Assembly: GCA_023457495.1 (NCBI GenBank) | Contig: JAEWLQ010000082.1 | Span: 62,001 to 126,000 of the forward strand | Length of the DNA: 64,000 nt | Source: Pseudomonadota bacterium | Lineage (GTDB): Bacteria; Pseudomonadota; Gammaproteobacteria; Steroidobacterales; Steroidobacteraceae | Reading direction: 5' to 3' | In this document: positions 1 to 13,717 of the stretch, one piece after another | Position numbering within the stretch: the stretch's first letter is position 1 | Layout of the letters: every line of letters starts with the position of its first letter | Made by a program: the position numbers and the translations under genes | The notes under the pieces: generated by a model | Told to the model about the DNA's origin: nothing | The model's input: the letters and a program-made list of their open reading frames with translations, nothing else | Databases searched by the model: none

Positions 1-2312
1 TTCCCGGTTTCGAGCCCATCACGCTCGCCGGCCTCGACGAGGAGCAGGCGACGCATCGGTTGAGCTCGATCCCCGTATTCTTCAAGCTCGACCTGAAGGT
101 CACGCGCCTGCCGGTTCGCAAGTCCGGATTCGCCGGACTAAAGCCCTACGGCTACGACCTGTTCCTGGATGCGCCTTCGACTTTCGCGCCGGTCACCGAC
201 GTTCCGGTTCCATCGGGCTACATCGTTGGTCCTGGCGACCAGCTCAATGTCCAGCTGTTCGGTAACCAGAACCGTAACCTGCGCCTTGTCGTCGGGCGGG
301 ATGGACGCGTGAGCTTTCCGGAGCTCGGGCCCATCAACGTTTCCGGGCAGACGTTCGAGCGCGTCGCCGCGATGCTCGAGGAGCGCGTTTCGCGCCAGAT
401 GATCGGCGTGCGTGCGAACGTGGGAATGGGTGACACGCGATCGATTCGCGTGTTCGTGATGGGCGAAGCGAACCGCCCCGGTTCGTACACCGTGAGCGGG
501 CTCGCGACCATTTCCTCGGCATTGTATGCGGCCGGCGGCATCAAGCCGATCGGCTCGTTGCGCAACATCCAGCTCAAACGCAACGGGACGGTGGTACGCC
601 GCCTCGACCTCTACGACCTTTTGCTGCGTGGGGACACCAGCGATGACGCCAAGCTCCTGTCGGGCGACGTCATCTTCATTCCGCCCGTCACGGCTACCGT
701 CGCGGTAGATGGCGAGGTGAATCGCCCGGCAATCTACGAACTCAAGGGTTCGACCAGTGTCGAGGACATCGTGCAGCTCGCCGGCGGGCTGACCAGTGAA
801 GCCGACGCCAGCCGTGCGGCACTCGTTCGCGTCAACGATCAACGCGCGCGTGTCGTGGTCAACGTGCCGCTGGATGCGCTGAAAGGGCGCGGCGAGGTGC
901 TGCGCAACGGCGATTCGTTGCGCGTACTGCGATTGCGCCCGACTCTTGACAGTGGTGTCACAATCGATGGTCACGTTTTCCGGCCAGGCTGGCTCGCCTG
1001 GCACGAAGGCCTGCGCTTGTCCGAAGTGCTCGGCGGCATCGATGAGCTCAAGCCCAATGCTGACCTCAACTACATCCTGATTCGCCGCGAGCTGCCGCCG
1101 GATCGCCGCGTCGTCGCGCTGTCCGCCGACCTCGGCGCCGCGCTGCGCGCACCAGGTTCGGAAAAGGACGTCCTGCTCATGCCGCGGGACCGCTTGTTCG
1201 TGTTCGACGTCGAGGGCGGCCGCCAGCAGACGATGCAACCGCTGCTCGAGGAGCTCAAGCGCCAGTCGCGCATCGACCGACCGACGGAAATAGTGCGCAT
1301 CGATGGGCGCGTAAAGGCGCGCGGTGACTATCCACTCGAACCCAATATGCGCGTGAGCGACCTGCTACGTGCCGGCGGCGGACTGCAGGATGCCGCGTTT
1401 GGCGCAAAGGCCGAGCTCGTGCGTTACCGCCTCACGGAGTCGGCGCGTCGCACCGAGCTCATTGAAATCGACCTGAGTGCGGTGATGCGCGGCGATCCAA
1501 GCGCGGACGTGCAGCTGCAACCCTTCGACTTCCTCAATGTGAAGGAAGTGCCGGAATGGAGCGAGCAGGAACAGGTAATGATCGCCGGCGAAGTGCGCTT
1601 CCCCGGCATCTATCCTATTCAGCGCGGTGAGACGATGCGTTCGGTGCTCGAGCGCGCCGGCGGACTTACCACGCTTGCGTATCCCGACGGCGCCGTCTTC
1701 ACGCGCGTCGAGCTCAGGGAGCGGGAGCAGCAGCAGCTCGACCGCCTCGCGGAACGGCTGCAGGGCGATCTGGCCGCGACTGCGTTGCAAGCCACCGCCG
1801 CGAACCAGGGCCAGGCCGGCCAGGCGCTGACCGTCGGGCAGTCGCTGCTGAACCAGCTCAAGGCCACCAGGGCGGTGGGCCGTCTCGTCATCGATCTCGA
1901 CGCCGTGATCGCCAATCCCATCGGATCTCCGGGAGACATCACGCTGCGGGAAGGCGACCATCTGATGATCCCGAAGATCAAGCAGGAAATCACCGTCATT
2001 GGCGAAGTGCAGACGCTCACATCGCACCTGTACCGCGAGAACCTCGTGCGCGATGACTACGTCGCTCTAAGCGGTGGCGTCACGCGCAAGGCGGACCGCG
2101 GCCGGATCTATGTCGTTCGGGCGGACGGCAGTGTCGTGTCGAGCGAGGGCACCGGCTGGTTCAGTCGCAGCGGCCAGGTCGCGATGCGTCCGGGCGATAC
2201 CGTCGTCGTACCCCTCGACACTGAGCACATGCCCGCCCTGCCGATGTGGCAGGCGATCACGCAGATTCTCTACAACCTGGCGATCGCCGCGGCCGCAGTG
2301 CAGTCGTTCTGA
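1..2312 (+). CDS. SLBB-domain polysaccharide export protein (Wza-like), 5' end missing
   Basis: The reading frame is already open at base 3 and has no start inside the window, so the gene begins upstream. A TTG at 60 is only an internal codon. About 769 residues are visible. A Poly_export-type domain (GYIVGPGDQLNV near visible residue 70) is followed by several SLBB-like repeats, each recognisable by phrases such as VFVMGEANRPGSY, VAVDGEVNRPAIY, VMIAGEVRFPGIY and ITVIGEV. The C-terminus ends in a hydrophobic stretch. Proteins of this family form the outer-membrane/periplasmic exit channel for capsule or exopolysaccharide. With five or so SLBB repeats it is longer than E. coli Wza (about 380 aa). 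The signal peptide or lipobox lies outside the window. It lies 13 bp upstream of a Wzz-like gene, the usual export pair. Confidence 0.9.
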   Translation, partial: PGFEPITLAGLDEEQATHRLSSIPVFFKLDLKVTRLPVRKSGFAGLKPYGYDLFLDAPSTFAPVTDVPVPSGYIVGPGDQLNVQLFGNQNRNLRLVVGRDGRVSFPELGPINVSGQTFERVAAMLEERVSRQMIGVRANVGMGDTRSIRVFVMGEANRPGSYTVSGLATISSALYAAGGIKPIGSLRNIQLKRNGTVVRRLDLYDLLLRGDTSDDAKLLSGDVIFIPPVTATVAVDGEVNRPAIYELKGSTSVEDIVQLAGGLTSEADASRAALVRVNDQRARVVVNVPLDALKGRGEVLRNGDSLRVLRLRPTLDSGVTIDGHVFRPGWLAWHEGLRLSEVLGGIDELKPNADLNYILIRRELPPDRRVVALSADLGAALRAPGSEKDVLLMPRDRLFVFDVEGGRQQTMQPLLEELKRQSRIDRPTEIVRIDGRVKARGDYPLEPNMRVSDLLRAGGGLQDAAFGAKAELVRYRLTESARRTELIEIDLSAVMRGDPSADVQLQPFDFLNVKEVPEWSEQEQVMIAGEVRFPGIYPIQRGETMRSVLERAGGLTTLAYPDGAVFTRVELREREQQQLDRLAERLQGDLAATALQATAANQGQAGQALTVGQSLLNQLKATRAVGRLVIDLDAVIANPIGSPGDITLREGDHLMIPKIKQEITVIGEVQTLTSHLYRENLVRDDYVALSGGVTRKADRGRIYVVRADGSVVSSEGTGWFSRSGQVAMRPGDTVVVPLDTEHMPALPMWQAITQILYNLAIAAAAVQSF

Positions 2313-2325
2313 GGACGGTGCGCGC

Positions 2326-3282
2326 ATGAACGAGCAAGGGCAACACGACGACATTCGACATGTCGTGGACGGACCGCCGCAGGGTTACTTCGTCGTCATG
2401 CCGATGCGGCCCGACGATTCGGCATTCAACCTGCGCAGTGCCGTCGACTCGCTGTTCGCCGGCTGGCGCTGGCTGATCTCGTTCGGCTTTCTCGGCGCGG
2501 TCATCGGGGTCGTCCTGGCGCTCACCACCACACCTATCTACCGCGCGAAGGTACAGGCCGTGCTGGTCGACCCGGCGGACGCCGGCGGCGCGAGCGCCTT
2601 GCGAAACCAGATCGGTGGACTCGCCGCGCTTGCGGGCTTCGATCTCGGCAATGCCGCCGGCCGCAAGCAGGAGGCGTACGCGACGCTGACCTCCGGCGGG
2701 TTCGCGCGCGACTTCATCGTCGCCGAGAACCTCAAGCCGCAGCTGTTCCCGAAGCTGTGGGACCCGGCGACGAAGGCCTGGCGCGCGGGCGAGAACGAGC
2801 CGACGCTCGAGCAGGCGGTGACGCACTTCATGTCCAGCGTGATGTTCGTGACGCACGACCTGCGTACCGACATGGTGGTCGTGAACATCGATTGGACTTC
2901 GCCCCAGGTCGCAGCGCGCTGGGCCAACCTGGTGGTCGCGCGCGCCAACGAGCGCATCCGCGCCGAGGCGCGCCGTTCGGCGGATCGAAGCGTCGAGTAC
3001 CTGAACCAGGAGCTCGCGAAGACCAGCGTGGTCGAGCTGCGCCAAGCCATCCACCGCCTCATCGAAGTCCAGATCAACAACGCGATGCTCGCGAACGTGC
3101 AGACCGAATACGCCTTTCGCGTGATCGATCCGGCGGTCGCGCCGGAAAAACGCATCCGTCCGAAGCGCACCCTCATGGTGTTGGCGGGCGGGGTGCTGGG
3201 CGGCATCGCCGGGATTCTCTTCATCCTGATTCGCGCCGCATGGCCGCGCCGGTCTGACGCGCGTCACGAAAAGCAGGCCTGA
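2326..3282 (+). CDS. Wzz/chain-length determinant family inner-membrane protein
   Basis: 318 aa. The ATG at 2326 follows GAGGACGG and sits 13 bp after the export gene, so the longer open frame upstream is ignored. Two membrane segments frame a periplasmic region: residues about 48-68 (ending before TTTPIYRAKV) and a C-terminal Gly-rich helix around 284-304, preceded by the family's typical PAVAPEKRIRPKR proline/basic segment. This is the Wzz/PCP topology. Such proteins set polymer length or connect to the export channel. There is no cytoplasmic tyrosine-kinase domain and the tail is short and basic, so it is a PCP-1-like protein rather than a Wzc-type autokinase. It is probably co-transcribed with the upstream export gene. 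Confidence 0.85.
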   Translation: MNEQGQHDDIRHVVDGPPQGYFVVMPMRPDDSAFNLRSAVDSLFAGWRWLISFGFLGAVIGVVLALTTTPIYRAKVQAVLVDPADAGGASALRNQIGGLAALAGFDLGNAAGRKQEAYATLTSGGFARDFIVAENLKPQLFPKLWDPATKAWRAGENEPTLEQAVTHFMSSVMFVTHDLRTDMVVVNIDWTSPQVAARWANLVVARANERIRAEARRSADRSVEYLNQELAKTSVVELRQAIHRLIEVQINNAMLANVQTEYAFRVIDPAVAPEKRIRPKRTLMVLAGGVLGGIAGILFILIRAAWPRRSDARHEKQA

Positions 3283-3295
3283 CTACCTCATTAAG

Positions 3296-3324
3296 TTGAC
3301 TGGCACCCGGCTGGTACCTAGACT
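3296..3324 (+). promoter_or_regulatory. Predicted sigma-70 promoter of the EPS operon
   Basis: TTGACT at 3296-3301 and TAGACT at 3319-3324 are separated by exactly 17 bp. The -35 matches consensus at five of six positions and the -10 at four of six. The promoter lies in the 128-bp gap after the Wzz gene and ahead of the MarR-type regulator. A perfect inverted repeat starts 5 bp after the -10. This is the only well-formed promoter seen before the long + strand operon. Confidence 0.6.
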
Positions 3325-3328
3325 TCGC

Positions 3329-3347
3329 GCGTTCAAGTATTGAACGC
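3329..3347. promoter_or_regulatory. Perfect 8-bp inverted repeat at the predicted +1: candidate operator
   Basis: GCGTTCAA, 3-bp spacer GTA, then TTGAACGC: a perfect palindrome directly downstream of the predicted -10 and 64 bp before the MarR-EPS regulator gene. MarR-family dimers bind short palindromes that overlap promoters. The position suggests repression of the operon by the first gene's product. That link is inference. Confidence 0.5.
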
Positions 3348-3410
3348 ATGAACGTATCTGAATGATTTCCTTGAGTCTTTCGCGTTTGGCCCCGGTTTTG
3401 TGACCGCGCC

Positions 3411-3742
3411 ATGCTGAGCGACGAAGTCCGATACAAGCTGCTGAAGCTCCTCGAGGCCAATCCGCGCATGCCGCAGCGCGAGGTCGCCCAGGCGCTGGGC
3501 GTGAGCGTCGGAAAAGTGAATTACTGCATCAAGTCGCTGGTCGACAAGGGCTGGGTCAAGGCCACCAATTTCCGCAACAGCCACAACAAGGCCGCCTACG
3601 CCTATCTACTGACGCCGCGCGGCATCGAGGAGAAGGCGCGCGTCACCATGAGCTTCCTGCAGTTCAAGATGCGGGAATACGAGGCCCTCAGCGCCGACAT
3701 CGAGGCCATCCGCAAGGAAGTCTCGCACCAGCAGGAGTCGAA

Positions 3743-3746
<4 letters not shown>
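3411..3746 (+). CDS. MarR family EPS-associated transcriptional regulator
   Basis: 111 aa. A winged-helix region (residues about 5-75; motifs MPQREVAQALGVSVGKVNYCI and GWVKATNFRNS) is followed by LTPRGIEEKARVT and a C-terminal coiled helix of about 30 residues. This is the compact form of MarR regulator found at the head of exopolysaccharide clusters in proteobacteria. It is shorter than ordinary MarR proteins (about 140-150 aa). It is the first gene after the predicted promoter and palindrome and overlaps the ABC transporter gene by 4 bp (ATGA), so it is probably autoregulated and co-expressed with the whole locus. The inducing signal is unknown. Confidence 0.85.
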
Positions 3747-6542
<2,796 letters not shown>

Positions 6543-6558
6543 GCACGGGACGGATCGG

Positions 6559-7430
6559 ATGACGCAGGCAAGTCGGCTCGCCCTCGGCACTGCCCAGCTC
6601 GGGCAGCGTTACGGCGTGGCGAACCGCACTGGCCAGCCCGATCTCGCCGAGGCGGTCAGCATCCTCGCCGCGGCCCGCGCGGCCGGCATCGACATCGTCG
6701 ACACGGCGATGGCGTACGGTGACAGCGAACAGGTGCTCGGCCGCGTAGGCGTTTCCGGGCTGCGAGTCGTCACCAAGTTGCCGCCGCTCCCTGCGGATAC
6801 GGTCGCGGACCTCGCGGGCAAGTTGCGCCGCGATATCGGCGCGTCGCTCGAGCGACTGGGAACCACGGGCGTCTACGGTTTGCTGCTGCACCATCCCGGC
6901 GACGTGTTCGGCCCGAACGGCGCCACGCTCGTCGAAACGCTGCGCGGACTGCAGCGCGACGGGCTCGTGAAGAAGCTGGGCGTGTCCATCTACGATCCCG
7001 CCGAGCTCGAACCGCTGATGCGCGCGTTCGACATCGGCATCGTGCAGGCGCCTTACAACGTGCTCGACCGCCGTCTCGAAACCTCGGGGTGGCTGGACCG
7101 GCTGTCACGCGCCGGCGTCGAAGTCCACACGCGTTCCGCGTTCCTGCAGGGCCTGTTGCTGCTCGACGAACAGCCGCCGCAATTCGCCGCGTGGCGCGGG
7201 CTCTGGAGCCGCTGGAACGCGTGGCTCGCGGAGCACCGGCTCGCGCCGCTGGCGGCCGCGCTCGGCTTCGTGCTGCGCAATCCGGCGATCGCGCGAGTGG
7301 TCGTCGGCGTCGAAACCGCCGCGCAATTGCGGGGCATCGCGGCGTCGGCCGACGCGCTGCCGCTCGAGGTTCCCGCTGAGTTCGCGAGCGCGGACCTCGA
7401 TCTCATCGACCCCTCGCGCTGGAAACGCGC

Positions 7431-7434
<4 letters not shown>
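6559..7434 (+). CDS. Aldo/keto reductase
   Basis: 291 aa, one TIM-barrel domain. The AKR catalytic tetrad is readable: Asp48 and Tyr53 in VDTAMAYGDSE, Lys73 in VTKLP and His111 in LLLHHPG. Members of this kind often sit in bacterial sugar loci, where they reduce keto-sugar intermediates with NADPH or go unassigned. It starts 17 bp after the dehydratase and ends in a 4-bp ATGA overlap with the fused cytidylyltransferase gene, so expression is coupled. The substrate cannot be read from the sequence. Confidence 0.8.
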
Positions 7435-9458
<2,024 letters not shown>

Positions 9459-9459
9459 C

Positions 9460-10326
9460 ATGCGCGCGTGGATCACCGGTGCCGCAGGACTGCTCGGAAC
9501 GTCGCTCGTTCCGCATCTCGCCGCGCGCGGCTGGCAGATCGTCGCCGCGCCGGGCCGCGTGCGCGCGGGCCAGTCCGTCGATCTCACGGACGCCGCGACG
9601 GTGGCCCGCGAGCTCGACGCGGCGCAGCCGGACGTGGTGCTGAATCTCGCGGCGCTCACCGATGTCGACTACTGCGAGAAGAATCCGCAGGAGACCTATC
9701 GCGTGAACGCCGCGATGGTCAGCCACATCGCGCGCTGGACCGCGGCGCACGGCACGCGCTTCGTGCACGTCTCGACCGACCAGGTGTACGACGGTGCGGG
9801 TCCGCACGACGAGTCGGCCGTGGCGCCGCTCAATTTCTATGCGTATTCGAAATGCCTGTCCGAGGCCTATGTCGCGCAGGCCGGCGGCACCTCGCTGCGC
9901 ACCAACTTCTTCGGCCGCAGTGCGTTGCCGGGCCGCGCGAGCTTCAGCGACTGGATCGTGAACTCGCTGCGCGACGGCCGCGAGATCACCGTGTTCGAAG
10001 ATTCGCTGGTGAGCCCGCTGTCCATCGGCACGCTGGTCGCCGCGCTCGAGCGCGTGCTCAACGCGCCCGTGGCCGGCACCTACAACCTCGGCTCCGACCG
10101 GGGCATGAGCAAGGCCGACATCGCGTTCCGGCTCGCGGCCGCGGCCGGCCTGCCGACGGAGCGCATGAAGCGCGGGCTGCAGTCATCGCTGGCGCGCGCG
10201 GCGCGGCGCCCCGGCGACATGCGCATGAATTCCGACAAGTTTCATCGCACCTTTGGCGGCCCGCGCGCCGACCTCGCAACCGAAATCGACCGTGTGGGCA
10301 GGGAGTACCGTAATGAAGCCAGTTGA
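9460..10326 (+). CDS. SDR family sugar reductase, dTDP-4-dehydrorhamnose reductase-like
   Basis: 288 aa. An N-terminal NAD(P) site GAAGLLG (7-13), the VSTDQVYDG motif and catalytic Tyr127-x3-Lys131 (YAYSK) place it in the RmlD branch of extended SDRs. RmlD reduces the 4-keto group of dTDP-6-deoxy-L-lyxo-hexulose, but the rmlB/rmlA genes lie 20 kb away. Next to a NeuB-family synthase it may reduce another keto-sugar. It starts 1 bp after the fusion gene and overlaps the NeuB-like gene by 14 bp. A second RmlD-like gene is at 28707, closer to rmlB. Confidence 0.75.
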   Translation: MRAWITGAAGLLGTSLVPHLAARGWQIVAAPGRVRAGQSVDLTDAATVARELDAAQPDVVLNLAALTDVDYCEKNPQETYRVNAAMVSHIARWTAAHGTRFVHVSTDQVYDGAGPHDESAVAPLNFYAYSKCLSEAYVAQAGGTSLRTNFFGRSALPGRASFSDWIVNSLRDGREITVFEDSLVSPLSIGTLVAALERVLNAPVAGTYNLGSDRGMSKADIAFRLAAAAGLPTERMKRGLQSSLARAARRPGDMRMNSDKFHRTFGGPRADLATEIDRVGREYRNEAS

Positions 10327-11389
10327 AGAATTCCGCATCGGCAAACACCTGATCGGCAACGACCATCCGACCTATTTCATCGCCGACATCGCGGCCAACC
10401 ACGACGGTGACATCGAACGCGCGGTCGAGCTCATCCATCTCGCGGCCGAGGCGGGCGCCGACGCGGCGAAGTTCCAGCACTTCAAGGCCGAGAGCATCGT
10501 CAGCGACTTCGGCTTCAAGTCGCTGGGTGGCCAACAGTCGCACCAGTCGAAGTGGAAGAAGTCCGTTTTCGAGGTCTATAAGGATGCGTCGGTGGATCTC
10601 GGCTGGACGCCGCGCCTCAAGGAGGCCTGCGACAAGGCCGGCATCACCTTCTTCACGAGCCCGTACGCGTTCGATCTCGTCGACGCCGTGGACCCGTTCG
10701 TGCCCGCGTACAAAATCGGTTCGGGCGACATCACGTGGCTCGAGATGATCGAGTACATCGCGCGTCGTGGAAAGCCGTACATTCTCGCCACCGGCGCTTC
10801 GAGCATGGACGAGGTGGATCGCGCAGTGAACCATGCGCTGCAGTTCAATCAGAACTTCGCGCTGCTCCAGTGCAACACGAACTACACGGCCAGCCTCGAG
10901 AACTTCAAATTCATCCAGCTCAACGTGCTGCGTGCGTACCGCGACATGTACCCGCGCATGGTGCTTGGCCTGAGCGATCACACGCCGGGCCACGCAACCG
11001 TGCTCGGCGCCGTGGCGCTGGGCGCGCGCGTCATCGAGAAACACTTCACCGACGACACGAAGCGCGTCGGTCCCGACCACGCCTTCTCGATGGACCCACG
11101 CACCTGGCGCGACATGGTCGATCGCACGCGCGAGCTCGAGAACAGTCTCGGCACGGGCATCAAGCGCATCGAAGCCAATGAAAAGGAGACGGTGGTCCTG
11201 CAGCGCCGCGCTGTGCGCGCGCGCGTCGACCTTGCCGACGGCGCCGAGCTGCGGCGCGAGGACCTCGAAGTACTACGTCCCTGTCCGCGGGACGCCGTGA
11301 GTGCCGCCGACGTCGGCGCGCTGATCGGGAAGAAGCTACGTCGTTCCAAGTCAAAAGGAGATCACCTGAAGTGGTCGGATCTCGCCTAG
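10313..11389 (+). CDS. NeuB/PseI family nonulosonic acid synthase
   Basis: 358 aa. ATG 10313 is chosen because GGGAG lies 7 bp upstream and the N-terminus then matches the family; a longer frame from 10253 overlaps the previous gene. The NeuB barrel is seen in FIADIAANHDGD, AGADAAKFQ, AYKIGSGDI, ILATGAS and GLSDHTPGH...EKHFT. A C-terminal SAF/antifreeze-like domain (about 285-355) is present. These enzymes condense phosphoenolpyruvate with a 6-carbon amino sugar to give sialic, legionaminic or pseudaminic acid types. The usual N-terminal Glu of the AEIG motif is replaced by Asp (ADIA). The acceptor is unknown. Confidence 0.88.
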   Translation: MKPVEEFRIGKHLIGNDHPTYFIADIAANHDGDIERAVELIHLAAEAGADAAKFQHFKAESIVSDFGFKSLGGQQSHQSKWKKSVFEVYKDASVDLGWTPRLKEACDKAGITFFTSPYAFDLVDAVDPFVPAYKIGSGDITWLEMIEYIARRGKPYILATGASSMDEVDRAVNHALQFNQNFALLQCNTNYTASLENFKFIQLNVLRAYRDMYPRMVLGLSDHTPGHATVLGAVALGARVIEKHFTDDTKRVGPDHAFSMDPRTWRDMVDRTRELENSLGTGIKRIEANEKETVVLQRRAVRARVDLADGAELRREDLEVLRPCPRDAVSAADVGALIGKKLRRSKSKGDHLKWSDLA

Positions 11390-12018
11390 GCATCGTGATC
11401 CCGGCGTTCAACGAAGCGAACGCGATCGGCGCCGTCGTCGCCGGTGCGAAGCGCTTCGGCCAGGTGATCGTCGTTGACGACTGCTCGACCGACACGACCG
11501 CGAGCGTCGCGGCGGAGCAGGGCGCCGACGTCGTGCGCCAGCCGCGCAACGGCGGATATGACGCCGCGCTGTCGGCCGGCGCCGCGCGCGCCAAGGCGCT
11601 CGACTGCGATTCGTTCATCACGATGGACGCTGATGGCCAGCACGATCCGGACACGATCGGCGTGTTCGTCGACCGCGCGCGCGCGGGTGCGGCGGTCGTC
11701 GTCGGCACGCGCGACCGCCTGCAGCGCTTCGGCGAGTGGGCGTTCGCGGTCGTCGGGCGCATCCGTTGGCGGATCCCCGATCCGCTGTGCGGCATGAAGC
11801 TGTACCGCATGAACGTGTACGACGACCTCGGGCACTTCGACAGCTACCAGTCCATCGGCACCGAGCTCGCGCTGCACGCGGCGAACCGCGGATTCCCGAT
11901 CGAGAACATTCCGATCCGGACCAGGCCGCGCGGCGGCGCCTCGCGGTTCGGCGCCGGCTGGCGCGCGAACAAGCGCATCCTGCGCGCGCTGCTGATCGGG
12001 TTGCGGAGAAAACCATGA
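11371..12018 (+). CDS. Glycosyltransferase family 2, DPM1/DolP-mannose synthase-like
   Basis: 215 aa. GTG 11371 is preceded by AAGGAG 10 bp upstream and overlaps the NeuB-like gene by 19 bp. A GT-A fold is seen from VIPAFNEAN, VVDDCSTD and MDADGQHDPD (the metal-binding DxD). It ends with a basic tail and no membrane helices, like the short soluble form of polyprenyl-phosphate sugar transferases. It probably moves a sugar onto a lipid or glycan acceptor. Donor and acceptor are not readable. It overlaps the next gene by 4 bp. Confidence 0.8.
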   Translation: MVGSRLGIVIPAFNEANAIGAVVAGAKRFGQVIVVDDCSTDTTASVAAEQGADVVRQPRNGGYDAALSAGAARAKALDCDSFITMDADGQHDPDTIGVFVDRARAGAAVVVGTRDRLQRFGEWAFAVVGRIRWRIPDPLCGMKLYRMNVYDDLGHFDSYQSIGTELALHAANRGFPIENIPIRTRPRGGASRFGAGWRANKRILRALLIGLRRKP

Positions 12019-12749
12019 AGATAGTGGCCACGATCGAAGCCCGCATGACGTCATCGCGCCTGCCCGGCAAGGTGCTGCTCGACGCGGCGGGGCAGCCTAT
12101 GCTCGCGCATCTCGTACGCCGCCTGCGCGCGGTGCCGTCGCTGAATGGCATCGTGCTCGCGACGACGATCAATCCCACCGACGACGTCCTCGAAACATTC
12201 GCGCAGCAGGCCGGGATCGGCTGCCATCGCGGCAGCGAGGAAGACGTGATGCTGCGCGTGATCGGCGCCGCGCGCTCGGCCGACGCCGACGTGATCGTGG
12301 AGATCACCGGCGATTGTCCGATCATCGATCCGGAAGTCGTCGAGCTCGTGATCCGCAGCTACCTCAACAACGACGCCGCGTACGTGAGCAACGCCCACGT
12401 GCGCTCCTACCCGGACGGCATGGACGTCCAGGTATTCCAACGCGAGACGCTCGAGAAATCCGCCGCGATGACCGACGACGAGCTCGACCACGAACACGTG
12501 ACGCTGCACATCCGCAATAATCCGGAGATCTTCCGCCCGGTGCACGTGGTGGCGCCGCCGCACCTGCATTGGCCGGAGCTCGGCCTCACGCTCGACGAGC
12601 CCGGCGACTACGCGCTGCTCAAGCACATCATCGAGACGCTCGGCCCCGCGGATCCGCTGTTCGGTTGCGGCAAGGTGCTCGCGCTGCTGCGCGCGAACCC
12701 GGGCCTGATCGAGCTCAACCGCGGCGTGGTGCGCAAGGGAGATACGTGA
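12015..12749 (+). CDS. Cytidylyltransferase, SpsF/PseF-like (unfused)
   Basis: 244 aa. It has the same nucleotidyltransferase fold as the N-terminus of the fusion at 7431: EARMTSSRLPGK, TGDCPIIDPE, YPDGMDVQVF and a C-terminal LTLDEPGDYALL that parallels WTVDEPEDLEVV. The two copies are clearly paralogous but diverged. The family makes CMP-activated sugars, such as CMP-pseudaminic acid. With a NeuB-like synthase two genes upstream this is a good candidate for activating its product. Start and stop overlap both neighbours by 4 bp. Confidence 0.82.
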   Translation: MKIVATIEARMTSSRLPGKVLLDAAGQPMLAHLVRRLRAVPSLNGIVLATTINPTDDVLETFAQQAGIGCHRGSEEDVMLRVIGAARSADADVIVEITGDCPIIDPEVVELVIRSYLNNDAAYVSNAHVRSYPDGMDVQVFQRETLEKSAAMTDDELDHEHVTLHIRNNPEIFRPVHVVAPPHLHWPELGLTLDEPGDYALLKHIIETLGPADPLFGCGKVLALLRANPGLIELNRGVVRKGDT

Positions 12750-13717
12750 CGCATACGGCGCTCATCGTGGGACTCGGCGCGATCGGCATGGGGTACGACT
12801 TCGACCATGCCGAGGATCGCGTCTATTCGCATGCGCGCGCGCTCGCCACGCACCCGGCGTTCGGCGCCGCGGCCGCCGTCGACCCCGACGAATCGCGGCG
12901 CGCGGCGTACACGCAGCGGTACGGCGGCGCGACCTACGCCACGCTCGCGGAGGCGCTCGCGAACGTGAAGCCCGAGATCGCGATCATCGCGACGCCCACG
13001 GGCCTGCACGCCCCGCAGGTCGAGCAAGTGCTGCGCGAGGCCGCACCGCGCGCCATCCTCTGCGAGAAACCGCTCGCGCCCGATCTCGCCCAGGCGCAGG
13101 CCATCGTCTCCGGCTGCGAGGCGCGCGGCGTGCGCCTCTACGTGAATTACATGCGGCGCGCCGAACCGGGCGCCGTCGCGGTGCGCGACATGATCGCCGA
13201 CGGCCGCATCGCAACGCCCCTGAAGGGCTTGGTCTGGTATTCGAAGGGCGTGTGCCACAACGGCTCGCACTTCATCGATCTCATGCGCCACTGGCTGGGC
13301 GACGTGCGCGATGCCCGCGTCATCCGCCCCGGACGCCTCTGGGACGGAGCCGACCCCGAGCCGGATTTCCTGCTCGAACACGAGCGCGGGCCGGTGACGT
13401 ATCTGGCCGCGCGCGAGGAATGTTTCTCGCATTACACCGCGGAGCTCATCGCCCCGAACGGCCGCGTGTATTACGCGCGCGGCGGCGAGGCTATCTACTG
13501 GCAGCCGCTGGTCGCCGATCCCGAGTTCCCCGGGTACACCGTGCTCGATGCGCAGCCGCGCGCGCTGGCCGGCGACATGCCGCGCTACCAGTGGCACGTG
13601 CTGGAGCAGCTGCGCCGCGCGCTCGCCGGTGAGCCCAACACCTTGTGCACGGGCCGCGACGCGCTGGCGACGCTCGCCGACGTGTTCCGTGTGACAGATC
13701 AACTGAGAGGAACCTGA
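12746..13717 (+). CDS. Gfo/Idh/MocA-type oxidoreductase
   Basis: 323 aa. GTG 12746 overlaps the previous stop (GTGA) with AAGGGA upstream. An N-terminal dinucleotide fold (ALIVGLGAIGMGYD) and the family's LCEKPLAPD motif (Lys of the EKP) are present. A His in the NGSHFIDLMRHWLG helix stands where the family has its catalytic His. Such enzymes oxidise or reduce sugars at a ring carbon; relatives in glycan loci act on UDP- or CMP-sugars. The substrate is unknown. It overlaps the aminotransferase by 1 bp. Confidence 0.78.
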   Translation: MTHTALIVGLGAIGMGYDFDHAEDRVYSHARALATHPAFGAAAAVDPDESRRAAYTQRYGGATYATLAEALANVKPEIAIIATPTGLHAPQVEQVLREAAPRAILCEKPLAPDLAQAQAIVSGCEARGVRLYVNYMRRAEPGAVAVRDMIADGRIATPLKGLVWYSKGVCHNGSHFIDLMRHWLGDVRDARVIRPGRLWDGADPEPDFLLEHERGPVTYLAAREECFSHYTAELIAPNGRVYYARGGEAIYWQPLVADPEFPGYTVLDAQPRALAGDMPRYQWHVLEQLRRALAGEPNTLCTGRDALATLADVFRVTDQLRGT

